This document shows, piece after piece, positions 23,093 to 29,485 of a DNA stretch of 29,485 nucleotides. Location of the stretch: contig NZ_CALTTX010000029.1 of assembly GCF_943912325.1 (NCBI RefSeq), positions 1 to 29,485 of the forward strand, in the 5' to 3' direction. The notes beneath the pieces are model-generated. The model was not told where the DNA came from and did not search any database. It worked only from the letters and a program-made list of their open reading frames with translations. The position numbers and the translations under genes are program-made. Source of the DNA: an uncultured Microbacterium sp. Its GTDB lineage: Bacteria; Actinomycetota; Actinomycetes; Actinomycetales; Microbacteriaceae. Position 1 is the first letter of the stretch. Each line of letters starts with the position of its first letter.

Positions 23093-24018
23093 GCCGAAAG
23101 AGCCTGGGCTGAGAGGCGCTGAGTCGGCTCCGACGCGCCCGGGCGCTCGGGGTGCGTCACGGCGGGAGCCGCCGGGTCGTGTGCCGCGAGCATGTCCAGT
23201 TTGCGTGCGGTCGCGGCATCCGTCGGCGCAAACCACACCACGCGCGACGCGCGCGACTCTTCGATCCAGAGGCTCGTCATCTCGAGCTCGAGCGTGCCGA
23301 GCCCGGGATGCACGAGGCGCTTGTGCGCGTTGTGTTCGCCGCCGATGTCTCCCTCGCGCCACAGTTCGCGGAACTCCGCCGAGTCCTGCTCGAGCTGCCC
23401 GATGAACCGCTGCCAGCCCGGTTCGTCGTGGTGCCGGCGGTAGGCCGCGCGCAGGCGCGCCGCGATCCGGCGTTGCGCGTGCGCCAGATCGGCGTGCGCG
23501 CGCTGCCACGTCTGGTCGGTGAAGATCAGCCGAGCGCAATTGCGTTCCGCGGGATCGACCCGATCGAGGTCATCGAAGAGAAAGCGGTAGGCACGGTTGT
23601 ATGCGAGCGCGTCGAAGCGGTTGGTCTGCACGACGGCGGGGTAGGGCAGGATCCGTTCGAGCAGATCGAGGTGAGCGGTCTCGACGCATCCGCGCTCGTC
23701 GCGCTCGGGCGGCGCGATCCCCGCGAGTGCGAACAAGTGGTCGCGTTCGTCGTCGCTCATGCGCAGCGCGCGGGCGATCGACTGCAGCACCTGATCGGAT
23801 GCCGCGATCGGCCGCCCCTGTTCGAGCCAGGTGTACCAGGTCAGGCCGACGCCAGCGAGTTGCGCGACCTCTTCGCGACGCAGGCCCGTGACGCGCCGCC
23901 GGGTGCCCTCGGGAAGACCGACCTCGGCGGGCGTCAGGCGCGCCCGCCGCGTGCGCAGGAACGCCGCGAACTCGTCGCGCCGGGTGGGCGGATCGTTCAG
24001 GGCACGCACGGACGTCAT
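23074..24018 (-). CDS. XRE-family regulator with MmyB-like ligand-binding domain
   Basis: The 314-residue protein has an N-terminal helix-turn-helix at about residues 10-75 (RDEFAAFLRTRRARLTP, then RREEVAQLAGVGLTWYTWLEQGR). A C-terminal MmyB-like domain follows (VVQTNRFDALAYNRAYRFLF, RIAARLRAAYRRHH, FRELWREGDIGGEHNAHKRLVHP), which is common in actinobacterial regulators beside transporters or reductases. The tail ends with a tandem LSAQA repeat read from 15-bp units at about 23077-23115. ATG 24018 is set by TACGAT six bases upstream. It is divergent from the MFS gene across a cluster of palindromes, so it probably controls that exporter. The ligand is unknown. Confidence 0.9.
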   Translation of the reverse strand: MTSVRALNDPPTRRDEFAAFLRTRRARLTPAEVGLPEGTRRRVTGLRREEVAQLAGVGLTWYTWLEQGRPIAASDQVLQSIARALRMSDDERDHLFALAGIAPPERDERGCVETAHLDLLERILPYPAVVQTNRFDALAYNRAYRFLFDDLDRVDPAERNCARLIFTDQTWQRAHADLAHAQRRIAARLRAAYRRHHDEPGWQRFIGQLEQDSAEFRELWREGDIGGEHNAHKRLVHPGLGTLELEMTSLWIEESRASRVVWFAPTDAATARKLDMLAAHDPAAPAVTHPERPGASEPTQRLSAQALSAQALSA

Positions 24019-24024
24019 GGCCCG

Positions 24025-24030
24025 ATCGTA
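24025..24030 (-). promoter_or_regulatory. -10 box (TACGAT) of the leaderless XRE-regulator promoter
   Basis: TACGAT on the minus strand, CGGGCC, then ATG 24018. It is a near-consensus -10 with the recurring six-base gap and no ribosome site. Confidence 0.6.
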
Positions 24031-24064
24031 CGCCCGGCTGCCGACGCCGGCGCGGCGCAGGGGA

Positions 24065-24108
24065 GTACCCTCAGTACCAGGATGAACAGGCTCCTGGTAC
24101 CAGGATGA
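24065..24108. promoter_or_regulatory. GTACCAGG operator cluster between XRE regulator and MFS gene
   Basis: GTACCAGGATGA occurs twice as a direct repeat (24074-24085 and 24097-24108). GTACCAGGA (24074-24082) and TCCTGGTAC (24092-24100) form a 9-bp inverted repeat with a 9-base gap. CCTGGTACCAGG (24093-24104) is a perfect 12-bp palindrome. A further GTACC lies at 24065. The arrangement suggests cooperative binding by the divergent regulator just upstream of the transporter start. Confidence 0.65.
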
Positions 24109-24114
24109 CGGACG

Positions 24115-25594
24115 ATGGATGCTCGAGGCATGACCCCCACGGCATCCATTCCGACGACCGCCTCGCGGCCCGCATCCGGCACCGCTCCGACGGGCGCTCC
24201 GCGCCCCCTGCCTACCGCCCTCTCGGGCGCGGTGCCGACGTGGCGCTACCTCGGATTCCTTCTCGCCCCCGGGATCGGCACGTACGCGTTCAACGCCGTG
24301 ACCGTGACGATGCCGCAAGTGCGCGCCGACCTCGGGGCGAGCGAGACGATGCTCGAACTCGTCATCGCGGGCTACGGCATTCCGTTCGCGGTGCTGCTGA
24401 TCCTCGGCGGCCGGCTCGGCGACCGCTTCGGCCGACACGCGATGTTCGCCGCCGGCATGGTGCTCTTTCTGCTCTCGGCGCTCGCGTGCTCGTTCGCCCC
24501 CTCCATCGAGACGCTGATCGCGGACCGGATCGCGCAGGGAATCGGGGCGGCGCTCTGCACGCCGCAAGTGCTCGCGACGATCCAGGCGACCTCGACGGGC
24601 CCGGCACGCGTCCGCGCGATCGCCGGCTTTGGGGCGAGCGGCGGCATCGGTGCGGCTGTGGGGCAGGTCGTCGGCGGCGCGCTGGCGGGAGCGTCCTTCG
24701 GCGGGTTCGCCGGCTGGCGCGCGATCTATATCGTCGTCGCGATCTCGGCGGTTGCCGCGATCCTGCTGTCGCGATTCGCCCCACGCAGCCGCGCGCACGA
24801 GGCGGTCGCGATCGACCTCGCGGGAGCCCTCGAGCTCGGCGCCGGGGCTGACGTTTGGCCCGTCCGCCGGATGGGGGTCGCTCGTCTGGGTGGCTCTCGT
24901 CGTGGGGGCTGGGCTTCTCGTCGTGATGTGGCACCACCAGAACCGCATCGAGCGCTCGGGTCGCGTGCCCCTGCTGCCGCCGAGCATCCTGCGGCTGCGC
25001 CCCCTGCAGCTCGGCCTTCTCGCCGCGGGACTCTTCTTCGTTGGATACTCGGCGTTCCTCTACGTGCTCCCGCGCGCCGTCGAGGGCGCGCTCGGCATCA
25101 CGCCCTTCGGCGCGGGGCTCGCGCTGCTGCCGTTCGCGGTCGTGTTCGCCGCCGCGTCGCTTTCGCTCGCGCAGCTCGAGAAGCTGTTCGGCGAGCGCAC
25201 CCTCGTGTGGGGAGTGTCGATCCAGATCGTCGCGCTGCTCGGCATCGCGCTGACTCTTGCGCTCGCGTGGGGTCACGACGTGCTGTGGTGGCTGCAGCCC
25301 GCCCTCATCGTGCTCGGCGTCGGGCAGGCGTTGATCTTCTCGCCGCTGACGCAAGCGGTCGTCCGCGAGGTTCCCGTCGAGGCGGCGGGACTCTCGGGCG
25401 GCATGTTCAGCACGGTGCAGCAGCTCGCGCTCTCGCTCGGGGTCATCACGATCGGGGGCATCGTCGCTGCGACGGGGTGGAACGGCCGTGACGAGTTCTT
25501 CGCGTGCACCGTTCTCGATCTCGCGGTCGCTGCCGCCGTGCTGACGCTCGCGATCGTGCTTACACGAGGAACGGTCTCGCGTTCGCGATCGTGA
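24115..25594 (+). pseudogene. MFS (DHA2-type) drug efflux transporter, frameshifted
   Basis: Two overlapping reading frames together encode a DHA2-like 14-segment major facilitator of about 492 residues. The first frame (from ATG 24115, with AGGA upstream) gives segments 1-6, including GGRLGDRFGRH between segments 2 and 3, IAQGIGAALCTPQVLA and GFGASGGIGAAVGQVVGGAL. After LAGALELGAG it runs into arginine-rich nonsense. The next frame resumes with LTFGPSAGWGSLVW and carries the rest to the TGA at 25592-25594. Removing one G from the run GGGG at 24844-24847 restores one frame, but that membrane segment would still be short, so a slightly larger indel is possible. It may be a recent mutation or a sequencing error. 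ATG 24130 is an alternative start. Confidence 0.75.
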
Positions 25595-25626
25595 CAGCCA
25601 CAGCATCCGTCACGAGACGCTCTCAC

Positions 25627-25632
25627 TAGACT
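25627..25632 (+). promoter_or_regulatory. -10 box (TAGACT) of the eno promoter
   Basis: TAGACT matches the mfd and rplY -10 boxes. It gives a leader of about 55 bases ending in CAAGGAGCTTTCA, a 13-mer shared exactly with the rplY leader (2743-2755). Confidence 0.55.
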
Positions 25633-25693
25633 CGTGAGCGGGCGTCCTCTCTGGGCGCTTGGTCCTCAAGCGACACGAACAAGGAGCTTTCAC

Positions 25694-26974
25694 GTGGCAT
25701 TGATCGAGGCTGTAGGCGCACGCGAGATTCTCGACTCGCGCGGCAACCCGACCGTCGAGGTGGAGGTGCTTCTCGATGACGGCATCGTGCAGCGCGCCGC
25801 CGTTCCTTCGGGCGCATCTACCGGCGCGTTCGAAGCGTACGAACTGCGTGACGGCGACAAGAGCCGCTACTCGGGCAAGGGCGTGCTGAAGGCGGTCGCT
25901 GCCGTCATCGACGAGCTCGGCCCCGCGATCGAGGGGATCGATGCAAGCGAGCAGCGCGTCATCGACGAGATCCTCATCGACACCGATGGCACCGAGAACA
26001 AGTCGCGCTGTGGCGCGAACGCGATCCTCGGCGTGAGCCTCGCGGTTGCGAAGGCCGCCGCCGACGCCGCCGACCTGCCCCTGTTCCGCTACATCGGCGG
26101 ACCCAACGCGCACGTGCTCCCCGTGCCGCTGTTCAACGTCATCAACGGTGGCGAGCACGCCGACAACGGCATCGACTTCCAGGAGTACTTCCTCGCGCCG
26201 ATCGGCGCCGAGACGTACTCCGAGTCGCTCCGCTGGGGCACCGAGGTCTACCACGTCCTCAAGGGCGAGCTGAAGGCCGCGGGCTTCAACACGGGCCTCG
26301 GCGACGAGGGCGGGTTCGCGCCCGACCTGCCGAGCAACCGCGAGGGCCTCGACTTTCTCATCAAGGCGATCGAGAAGGCGGGCTTCACCCCCGGCACCGA
26401 CATCGCCGTGGGCCTCGACGTCGCCGCGACCGAGTTCTTCTCGGACGGCGTCTACACGGTCGAGGGCAAGCCCTGGACGGCCGAGCAGCTGACCGATTAC
26501 TTCGCGGGTCTCGTGAACGACTACCCGATCGTCACGATCGAGGACGCCCTCGCCGAAGACGACTGGGACGCGTGGAAGGCCCTCACCGACAAGCTCGGCT
26601 CGAAGGTGCAGCTCGTCGGCGATGACCTCTTCGTCACCAACCCCGAGCGCCTGCAGCGCGGCATCGACCTCGGCGTCGCGAACGCGCTGCTGGTCAAGGT
26701 CAACCAGATCGGTACGCTGTCCGAAACGCTCGACGCCGTCGCGCTCGCGACCCAGAACGGCTACCGCTCGATGCTGTCGCACCGTTCGGGCGAGACCGAA
26801 GACACGACGATCGCCGACCTCGCGGTCGCCGTCAACTGCGGTCAGATCAAGACCGGCGCGCCCGCCCGTTCCGAGCGCGTCGCGAAATACAATCAGCTTC
26901 TGCGCATCGAAGAAGAGCTCGGCGACGCGGCGGTCTTCGCCGGCCGCTCGGCCTTCCCGCGCTTCAAGCGCTGA
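25694..26974 (+). CDS. eno: enolase (phosphopyruvate hydratase)
   Basis: Enolase interconverts 2-phosphoglycerate and phosphoenolpyruvate in glycolysis. The 426-residue protein is full length. It has the N-terminal AREILDSRGNPTVEVEV and the flexible loop VPSGASTGAFEA. The mobile NGGEHADNG loop with the active-site His is near residue 155, and the catalytic Glu lies in GDEGGFAP (about 205). Mg ligands lie in GLDVAATE, TIEDALAEDD and GDDLFVTN, and the catalytic Lys in LLVKVNQIG (about 334). MLSHRSGETEDT and CGQIKTGAP close the site. The GTG at 25694 is set by AAGGAG at 25681-25686. NKSRCGANAILG carries Cys where Leu is usual. ftsB follows after 58 bases. Confidence 0.98.
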   Translation: MALIEAVGAREILDSRGNPTVEVEVLLDDGIVQRAAVPSGASTGAFEAYELRDGDKSRYSGKGVLKAVAAVIDELGPAIEGIDASEQRVIDEILIDTDGTENKSRCGANAILGVSLAVAKAAADAADLPLFRYIGGPNAHVLPVPLFNVINGGEHADNGIDFQEYFLAPIGAETYSESLRWGTEVYHVLKGELKAAGFNTGLGDEGGFAPDLPSNREGLDFLIKAIEKAGFTPGTDIAVGLDVAATEFFSDGVYTVEGKPWTAEQLTDYFAGLVNDYPIVTIEDALAEDDWDAWKALTDKLGSKVQLVGDDLFVTNPERLQRGIDLGVANALLVKVNQIGTLSETLDAVALATQNGYRSMLSHRSGETEDTTIADLAVAVNCGQIKTGAPARSERVAKYNQLLRIEEELGDAAVFAGRSAFPRFKR

Positions 26975-27019
26975 GGTCGCCGAAACACATCCTGAACGAC
27001 CGACATCCTGGATAACACG

Positions 27020-27060
27020 CAGAGGGGGGAGCATGGCGAAGAGACCAGCTCCCCCCTCTG
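27020..27060 (+). terminator. 13-bp perfect hairpin enclosing the ftsB start codon (eno terminator or attenuator)
   Basis: CAGAGGGGGGAGC (27020-27032) is exactly complementary to GCTCCCCCCTCTG (27048-27060). The 15-base loop holds the ATG of ftsB at 27033. The 5' arm contains the only purine-rich ribosome site. GGCGTTTC follows, reminiscent of a weak terminator tail. It could end eno transcripts, and in any read-through mRNA it would hide the ribosome site of ftsB. Confidence 0.65.
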
Positions 27061-27590
27061 GCGTTTCGCAGAGCGCGAGCGCTCCCGAGAACTCGCGCAC
27101 TCCTGGGCGCTCCTCAGAGAAGAAGACAGGGCGAGTGGATGCCTCACCCCGCCGCGTCGACGTCGGCGGGTGGCTCGGCGGCATGCGCGTCTCGGCGTTC
27201 GCCGTCATCATGCTCGGCCTCGTCGTGCTTGCGGCCTTCACGCTCGTGCCGACGGTCGGCAACTACATTCAGCAGCGCGAGCGGATCACGGCGCTCGAGA
27301 AGCAAGTGCAGCTCACGACGGCCGAGGTCGCCGACCTCGAGGCGCAGCGCGAGCGGCTGACCGACCCTGCGTACATCACGACGCAGGCGCGCGAACGGCT
27401 GTACTACGTGCATCCTGGCGAAGTGATCTTCCTCGTCGTCAACGATCTGCCGGCCGACGCGCAGCCGCAGGCCGAGCAGCAGGTCTCGGCCGATGTCACA
27501 CAGACACACACCGACTGGATGACCCAGTTGCTCGCCTCGGTCGGCCAGGCGGGGCTCGCGCAGACCGTGACCGGAACGCCCGCGCCGTGA
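27033..27590 (+). CDS. ftsB: septum formation initiator FtsB/DivIC
   Basis: The 185-residue bitopic protein has a disordered Pro/Ser/Arg-rich cytoplasmic N-terminus (1 to about 50) and one membrane segment (about 52-72, VSAFAVIMLGLVVLAAFTLV). A coiled coil follows (about 75-105, QQRERITALEKQVQLTTAEVADLEAQ), then the family's DPAYITTQARERLYYVHPGE. FtsB/DivIC joins FtsL and FtsQ in the divisome. Gene order eno-ftsB-DUF501 is conserved in Actinobacteria. The ATG at 27033 is preceded by GGGGGGA, but both lie in a very stable hairpin. An in-frame GTG at 27135, outside the hairpin, is an alternative start that would give 151 residues and keep the membrane and coiled-coil parts. Confidence 0.9.
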   Translation: MAKRPAPPSGVSQSASAPENSRTPGRSSEKKTGRVDASPRRVDVGGWLGGMRVSAFAVIMLGLVVLAAFTLVPTVGNYIQQRERITALEKQVQLTTAEVADLEAQRERLTDPAYITTQARERLYYVHPGEVIFLVVNDLPADAQPQAEQQVSADVTQTHTDWMTQLLASVGQAGLAQTVTGTPAP

Positions 27591-27598
27591 CGTTCCGG
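27571..27598 (+). terminator. hairpin across the ftsB stop codon
   Basis: CCGGAACG (27571-27578) pairs with CGTTCCGG (27591-27598). The loop contains the TGA at 27588-27590. There is no T-run. It precedes a fresh promoter for the DUF501 gene, so termination or 3'-end protection is plausible. A second weaker stem (GCCCGC 27616-27621 with GCGGGC 27632-27637) follows. Confidence 0.45.
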
Positions 27599-27657
27599 GG
27601 GAGTCGGCAGTCCACGCCCGCGCGCCGCGGGGCGGGCATTCATCCAGCGGCGACGGT

Positions 27658-27663
27658 TACCCT
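27658..27663 (+). promoter_or_regulatory. -10 box (TACCCT) of a leaderless promoter
   Basis: TACCCT, TTCACG, then GTG 27670. The recurring six-base gap and the lack of a ribosome site suggest a leaderless mRNA covering the DUF501 and protease genes. Confidence 0.5.
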
Positions 27664-27669
27664 TTCACG

Positions 27670-28221
27670 GTGAGCAGCCTGCCGACCGCGCGACCCCTCG
27701 ACGAGCCGACCCCCGGTGATCTCGAGGTCGTTCGTGCGCAGCTCGGCCGCGCGCCCCGCGGTGTGGTCGGTATCGCGGCGCGGTGTGTTTGCGGCAACCC
27801 GCTCGTCGTCGCGACGAGCCCGCGCCTGCCCGACGGCTCGCCGTTCCCCACGTTCTACTACCTGACCCATCCCGCGGCGACGGCCGCGATGAGCGAGCTC
27901 GAGGCGACGCACGTCATGGCCGCGCTGCAAGACGAGCTGCACGCCGACGAAGAACTGCAGCAGGCCTACACGGCGGCGCATCGCGCGTACTTGGCCGACC
28001 GCGCTGCGTTCGGCGACGACGAGCGCATCGCGGGGATCTCGGCGGGCGGCATGCCCGAGCGCGTCAAGTGCCTGCACGCCCTTGCGGGTCACGCCCTCGC
28101 GGCGGGTCCCGGCGTCAACCCCATCGGTGACCGTGCGATCGCCCTCTCGCGTTTTTCGCGCGAGGTGTGCGCGTGCGAAGCGCCCGGCGCGGCCCGCGGC
28201 GGTGACGAGGCCGAGGCATGA
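27670..28221 (+). CDS. DUF501 domain protein
   Basis: The 183-residue cytosolic protein matches the DUF501 family found beside enolase and ftsB in Actinobacteria. Typical segments are EVVRAQLGRAPRGVVGIAARC, then CGNPLVVATSPRLPDGSPFPTFYYLTHP, then SELEATHVMAAL, GISAGGMPERVKCLHALAGHALA and GVNPIGD. Cysteines at C39, C41, C134 and near the C-terminus (VCACEA), with the KCLHALAGH motif, might bind a metal, but no function is established. The GTG start is supported by the leaderless -10 box. Its stop overlaps the ATG of the protease gene (ATGA). Confidence 0.92.
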   Translation: MSSLPTARPLDEPTPGDLEVVRAQLGRAPRGVVGIAARCVCGNPLVVATSPRLPDGSPFPTFYYLTHPAATAAMSELEATHVMAALQDELHADEELQQAYTAAHRAYLADRAAFGDDERIAGISAGGMPERVKCLHALAGHALAAGPGVNPIGDRAIALSRFSREVCACEAPGAARGGDEAEA

Positions 28222-29485
28222 CCCGGCCCCGCGTCGACGGCGGTGTCGCGGCGCGGCGCGTGCGCGCTCTCGCCGTGCTCGCCCTCGCGCTGGCCGTGAG
28301 CGGACCACTGCTCGCGCCCGGCGTCGCGGTCGCAGCCCCGGCATCCGTGGCTCCTGCTTCTGTCGCTCCTGCTTCTGCCGCTTCGTTCCCACGCGTCCCC
28401 ACGCAGGCCGGCTCGCCCTCGCCCGGTCCGTACGCCGATGACCCGAACGACGCGGTCCGGCGTGCGGAGTACTGGATCGACTCGCTCGGCATTCGTCAGG
28501 CGTGGAACACGACGCGCGGTGCGGGGCAGCGGATCGCCGTGCTCGACACGGGCGTCGCGAATGGCCCGGCAGAGCTCTCGGGCGCTGTCGTCGCAGGGAT
28601 GGATGCCTCCGGCACAGGATCCGCCGACGGCCGCACGCCGATCGGATCGTCCGACGACTCCTCGCACGGCACGCTCGTCGGCTCGATCGCCGCGGCGCGC
28701 GGCACGGGTTCCGGCACGGGAATGATCGGGGTCGCCCCCGAAGCCGAACTGCTCTCGGTCTCGCTCGGGTTCGGTCCGGACGCGGTGATCTCATTCGACC
28801 AGCAGGTCGCCGACGGGATTCGCTGGGCCGTCGACAACGGCGCGACCGTGATCAACCTGTCGTTCACGACGAACGACCTGACCTGGCCGCAGAGCTGGGA
28901 TTCGGCGTTCTCGTACGCGTTCGAGCACAACGTCGTCGTCGTGGTCGCGGCGGGAAACCGCGGCAGCGGCACGACGCGCGTCGGCGCCCCCGCGACCATT
29001 CCGGGCGTGTTGGCCGTCGCGGGCGTCACGCCCGAGGGAGTGGCGAGCCAAGAGGCATCAACGCAGGGAATCGTCATCGGGGTGTCGGCGCCGAGCGAGC
29101 AGCTCGTGGGGATCACGCCCGACGGTTCCGCCGTGCGCTGGAACGGCACCTCGGGGGCGGCGCCGATCGTCGCGGGCATCGCGGCGCTCGTGCGTGCGGC
29201 GAACCCCGGAATCTCGGCCGACAACGTCATCGAGCGCATCATCCGCACCGCGACGGCGCCCCCGGGAATCGGCGTGCCCGACGCCCTTTACGGCTATGGG
29301 ATCGTCAACGCCGCGCAGGCCATCTCGGCGCAGGTTTCGCCCGTCACGGCCAATCCGCTCGGCGACCTCGCGGAGTGGATCCGCATCTATCGCCGCGCGA
29401 ACGCGACCCCCGCTCCCGTGCCCAGCGCGAAGCTCGCGCCGGTCGGGGCTCTGCCGGCGCCCGATTCACCCACGGCGCGCAGGTC
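28218..29485 (+). CDS. secreted S8 (subtilisin-like) serine protease, mycosin-like (partial)
   Basis: The gene runs off the right edge after 422 codons. Residues 1-40 are a signal peptide (basic RRVRALAVLALALAVSG, cleavage likely after AVA), followed by an Ala/Pro/Ser-rich stretch with a PASVA repeat. The subtilase domain shows D110 in IAVLDTGV, H150 in SSHGTLVG, oxyanion N247 in AAGNRG and nucleophile S312 in NGTSGAAP (Gly in place of the usual Met). The catalytic domain ends near 360 (YGYGIVNAAQAI). A Pro/Ala-rich linker starts, which in mycosin-like proteins leads to a C-terminal membrane anchor, not visible here. The ATG overlaps the DUF501 stop. No type VII secretion gene is in view. Confidence 0.93.
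   Translation, partial: MTRPRVDGGVAARRVRALAVLALALAVSGPLLAPGVAVAAPASVAPASVAPASAASFPRVPTQAGSPSPGPYADDPNDAVRRAEYWIDSLGIRQAWNTTRGAGQRIAVLDTGVANGPAELSGAVVAGMDASGTGSADGRTPIGSSDDSSHGTLVGSIAAARGTGSGTGMIGVAPEAELLSVSLGFGPDAVISFDQQVADGIRWAVDNGATVINLSFTTNDLTWPQSWDSAFSYAFEHNVVVVVAAGNRGSGTTRVGAPATIPGVLAVAGVTPEGVASQEASTQGIVIGVSAPSEQLVGITPDGSAVRWNGTSGAAPIVAGIAALVRAANPGISADNVIERIIRTATAPPGIGVPDALYGYGIVNAAQAISAQVSPVTANPLGDLAEWIRIYRRANATPAPVPSAKLAPVGALPAPDSPTARR

Noticed and set aside
1..29485. Mobile elements, prophage, toxin-antitoxin, secondary-metabolite or anti-phage cluster
   Set aside because: No transposase, integrase, phage structural, toxin, NRPS/PKS or defence gene was seen. XRE and TetR genes sit beside ordinary metabolic or transport targets.
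28218..29485. Type VII secretion locus, suggested by a mycosin-like protease
   Set aside because: No eccB/C/D/E or WXG100 gene is in the window, and subtilases of this kind also occur alone next to DUF501 in this group.

Overview
This window comes from a high-GC actinobacterium, most likely a member of the Microbacteriaceae. The reasons are roughly 70% G+C, strong G/C third-position bias, many GTG starts, -10 boxes of the TAnnnT type placed six bases before start codons, and a backbone order gnd ... rplY-pth ... mfd ... mazG ... eno-ftsB-DUF501-S8 protease that is familiar from that family. The genus cannot be fixed from the sequence. I see no tRNA, rRNA, CRISPR array, insertion sequence, phage gene or plasmid function.

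Layout. 1-2363: 6-phosphogluconate dehydrogenase (left edge, partial) divergent from an FGGY gluconokinase, i.e. gluconate entry into the pentose phosphate pathway. 2382-4107: a 40-residue membrane peptide, then ribosomal protein L25 (rplY) and peptidyl-tRNA hydrolase (pth). 4110-7561: a proline-rich DUF4190-type membrane protein, a TetR repressor with a perfect palindromic operator, and a divergent two-gene sugar catabolic operon (TIM-barrel isomerase/epimerase plus Gfo/Idh/MocA dehydrogenase) whose leader carries four 16-bp tandem repeats. 7678-12203: mfd overlapping a class-I glutamine amidotransferase-like hydrolase. 12204-13228: a flavin monooxygenase relic with a large in-frame internal deletion, divergent from its probable TetR regulator. 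13267-17128: a DUF2087 regulator, a YdcF/SanA-type protein and PEP carboxylase. 17288-20542: Na+/H+ antiporter nhaA with a structured leader, mazG and hisS. 20598-23092: an SGNH hydrolase, a DUF4442 thioesterase-fold protein and a DUF1648 membrane protein. 23074-25594: an XRE/MmyB-type regulator divergent from a frameshifted DHA2-type MFS exporter, with a palindromic operator cluster between them. 25694-29485: enolase, the divisome protein FtsB/DivIC, a DUF501 protein, and a secreted subtilase cut by the right edge. No stretch over 300 bases is without a gene.

How the parts relate. The core genes serve translation (rplY, pth, hisS), repair (mfd), nucleotide sanitation (mazG), central carbon flow (gnd, gluconokinase, ppc, eno) and division (ftsB). 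The accessory islands between them are small regulator-plus-target units, and two of the targets look broken (the monooxygenase at 12204-12611 and the MFS gene at 24115-25594).

I did not find an undescribed system that I would defend. The most interesting signals are regulatory: a recurring leaderless-promoter geometry; a 13-bp perfect hairpin enclosing the ftsB start codon; the tandem-repeat leader at 5519-5582; a candidate structured leader before nhaA; and a strong by-eye excess of the word GGATGC/GCATCC throughout the window. All positions were read by hand, and no database search or folding calculation was run.
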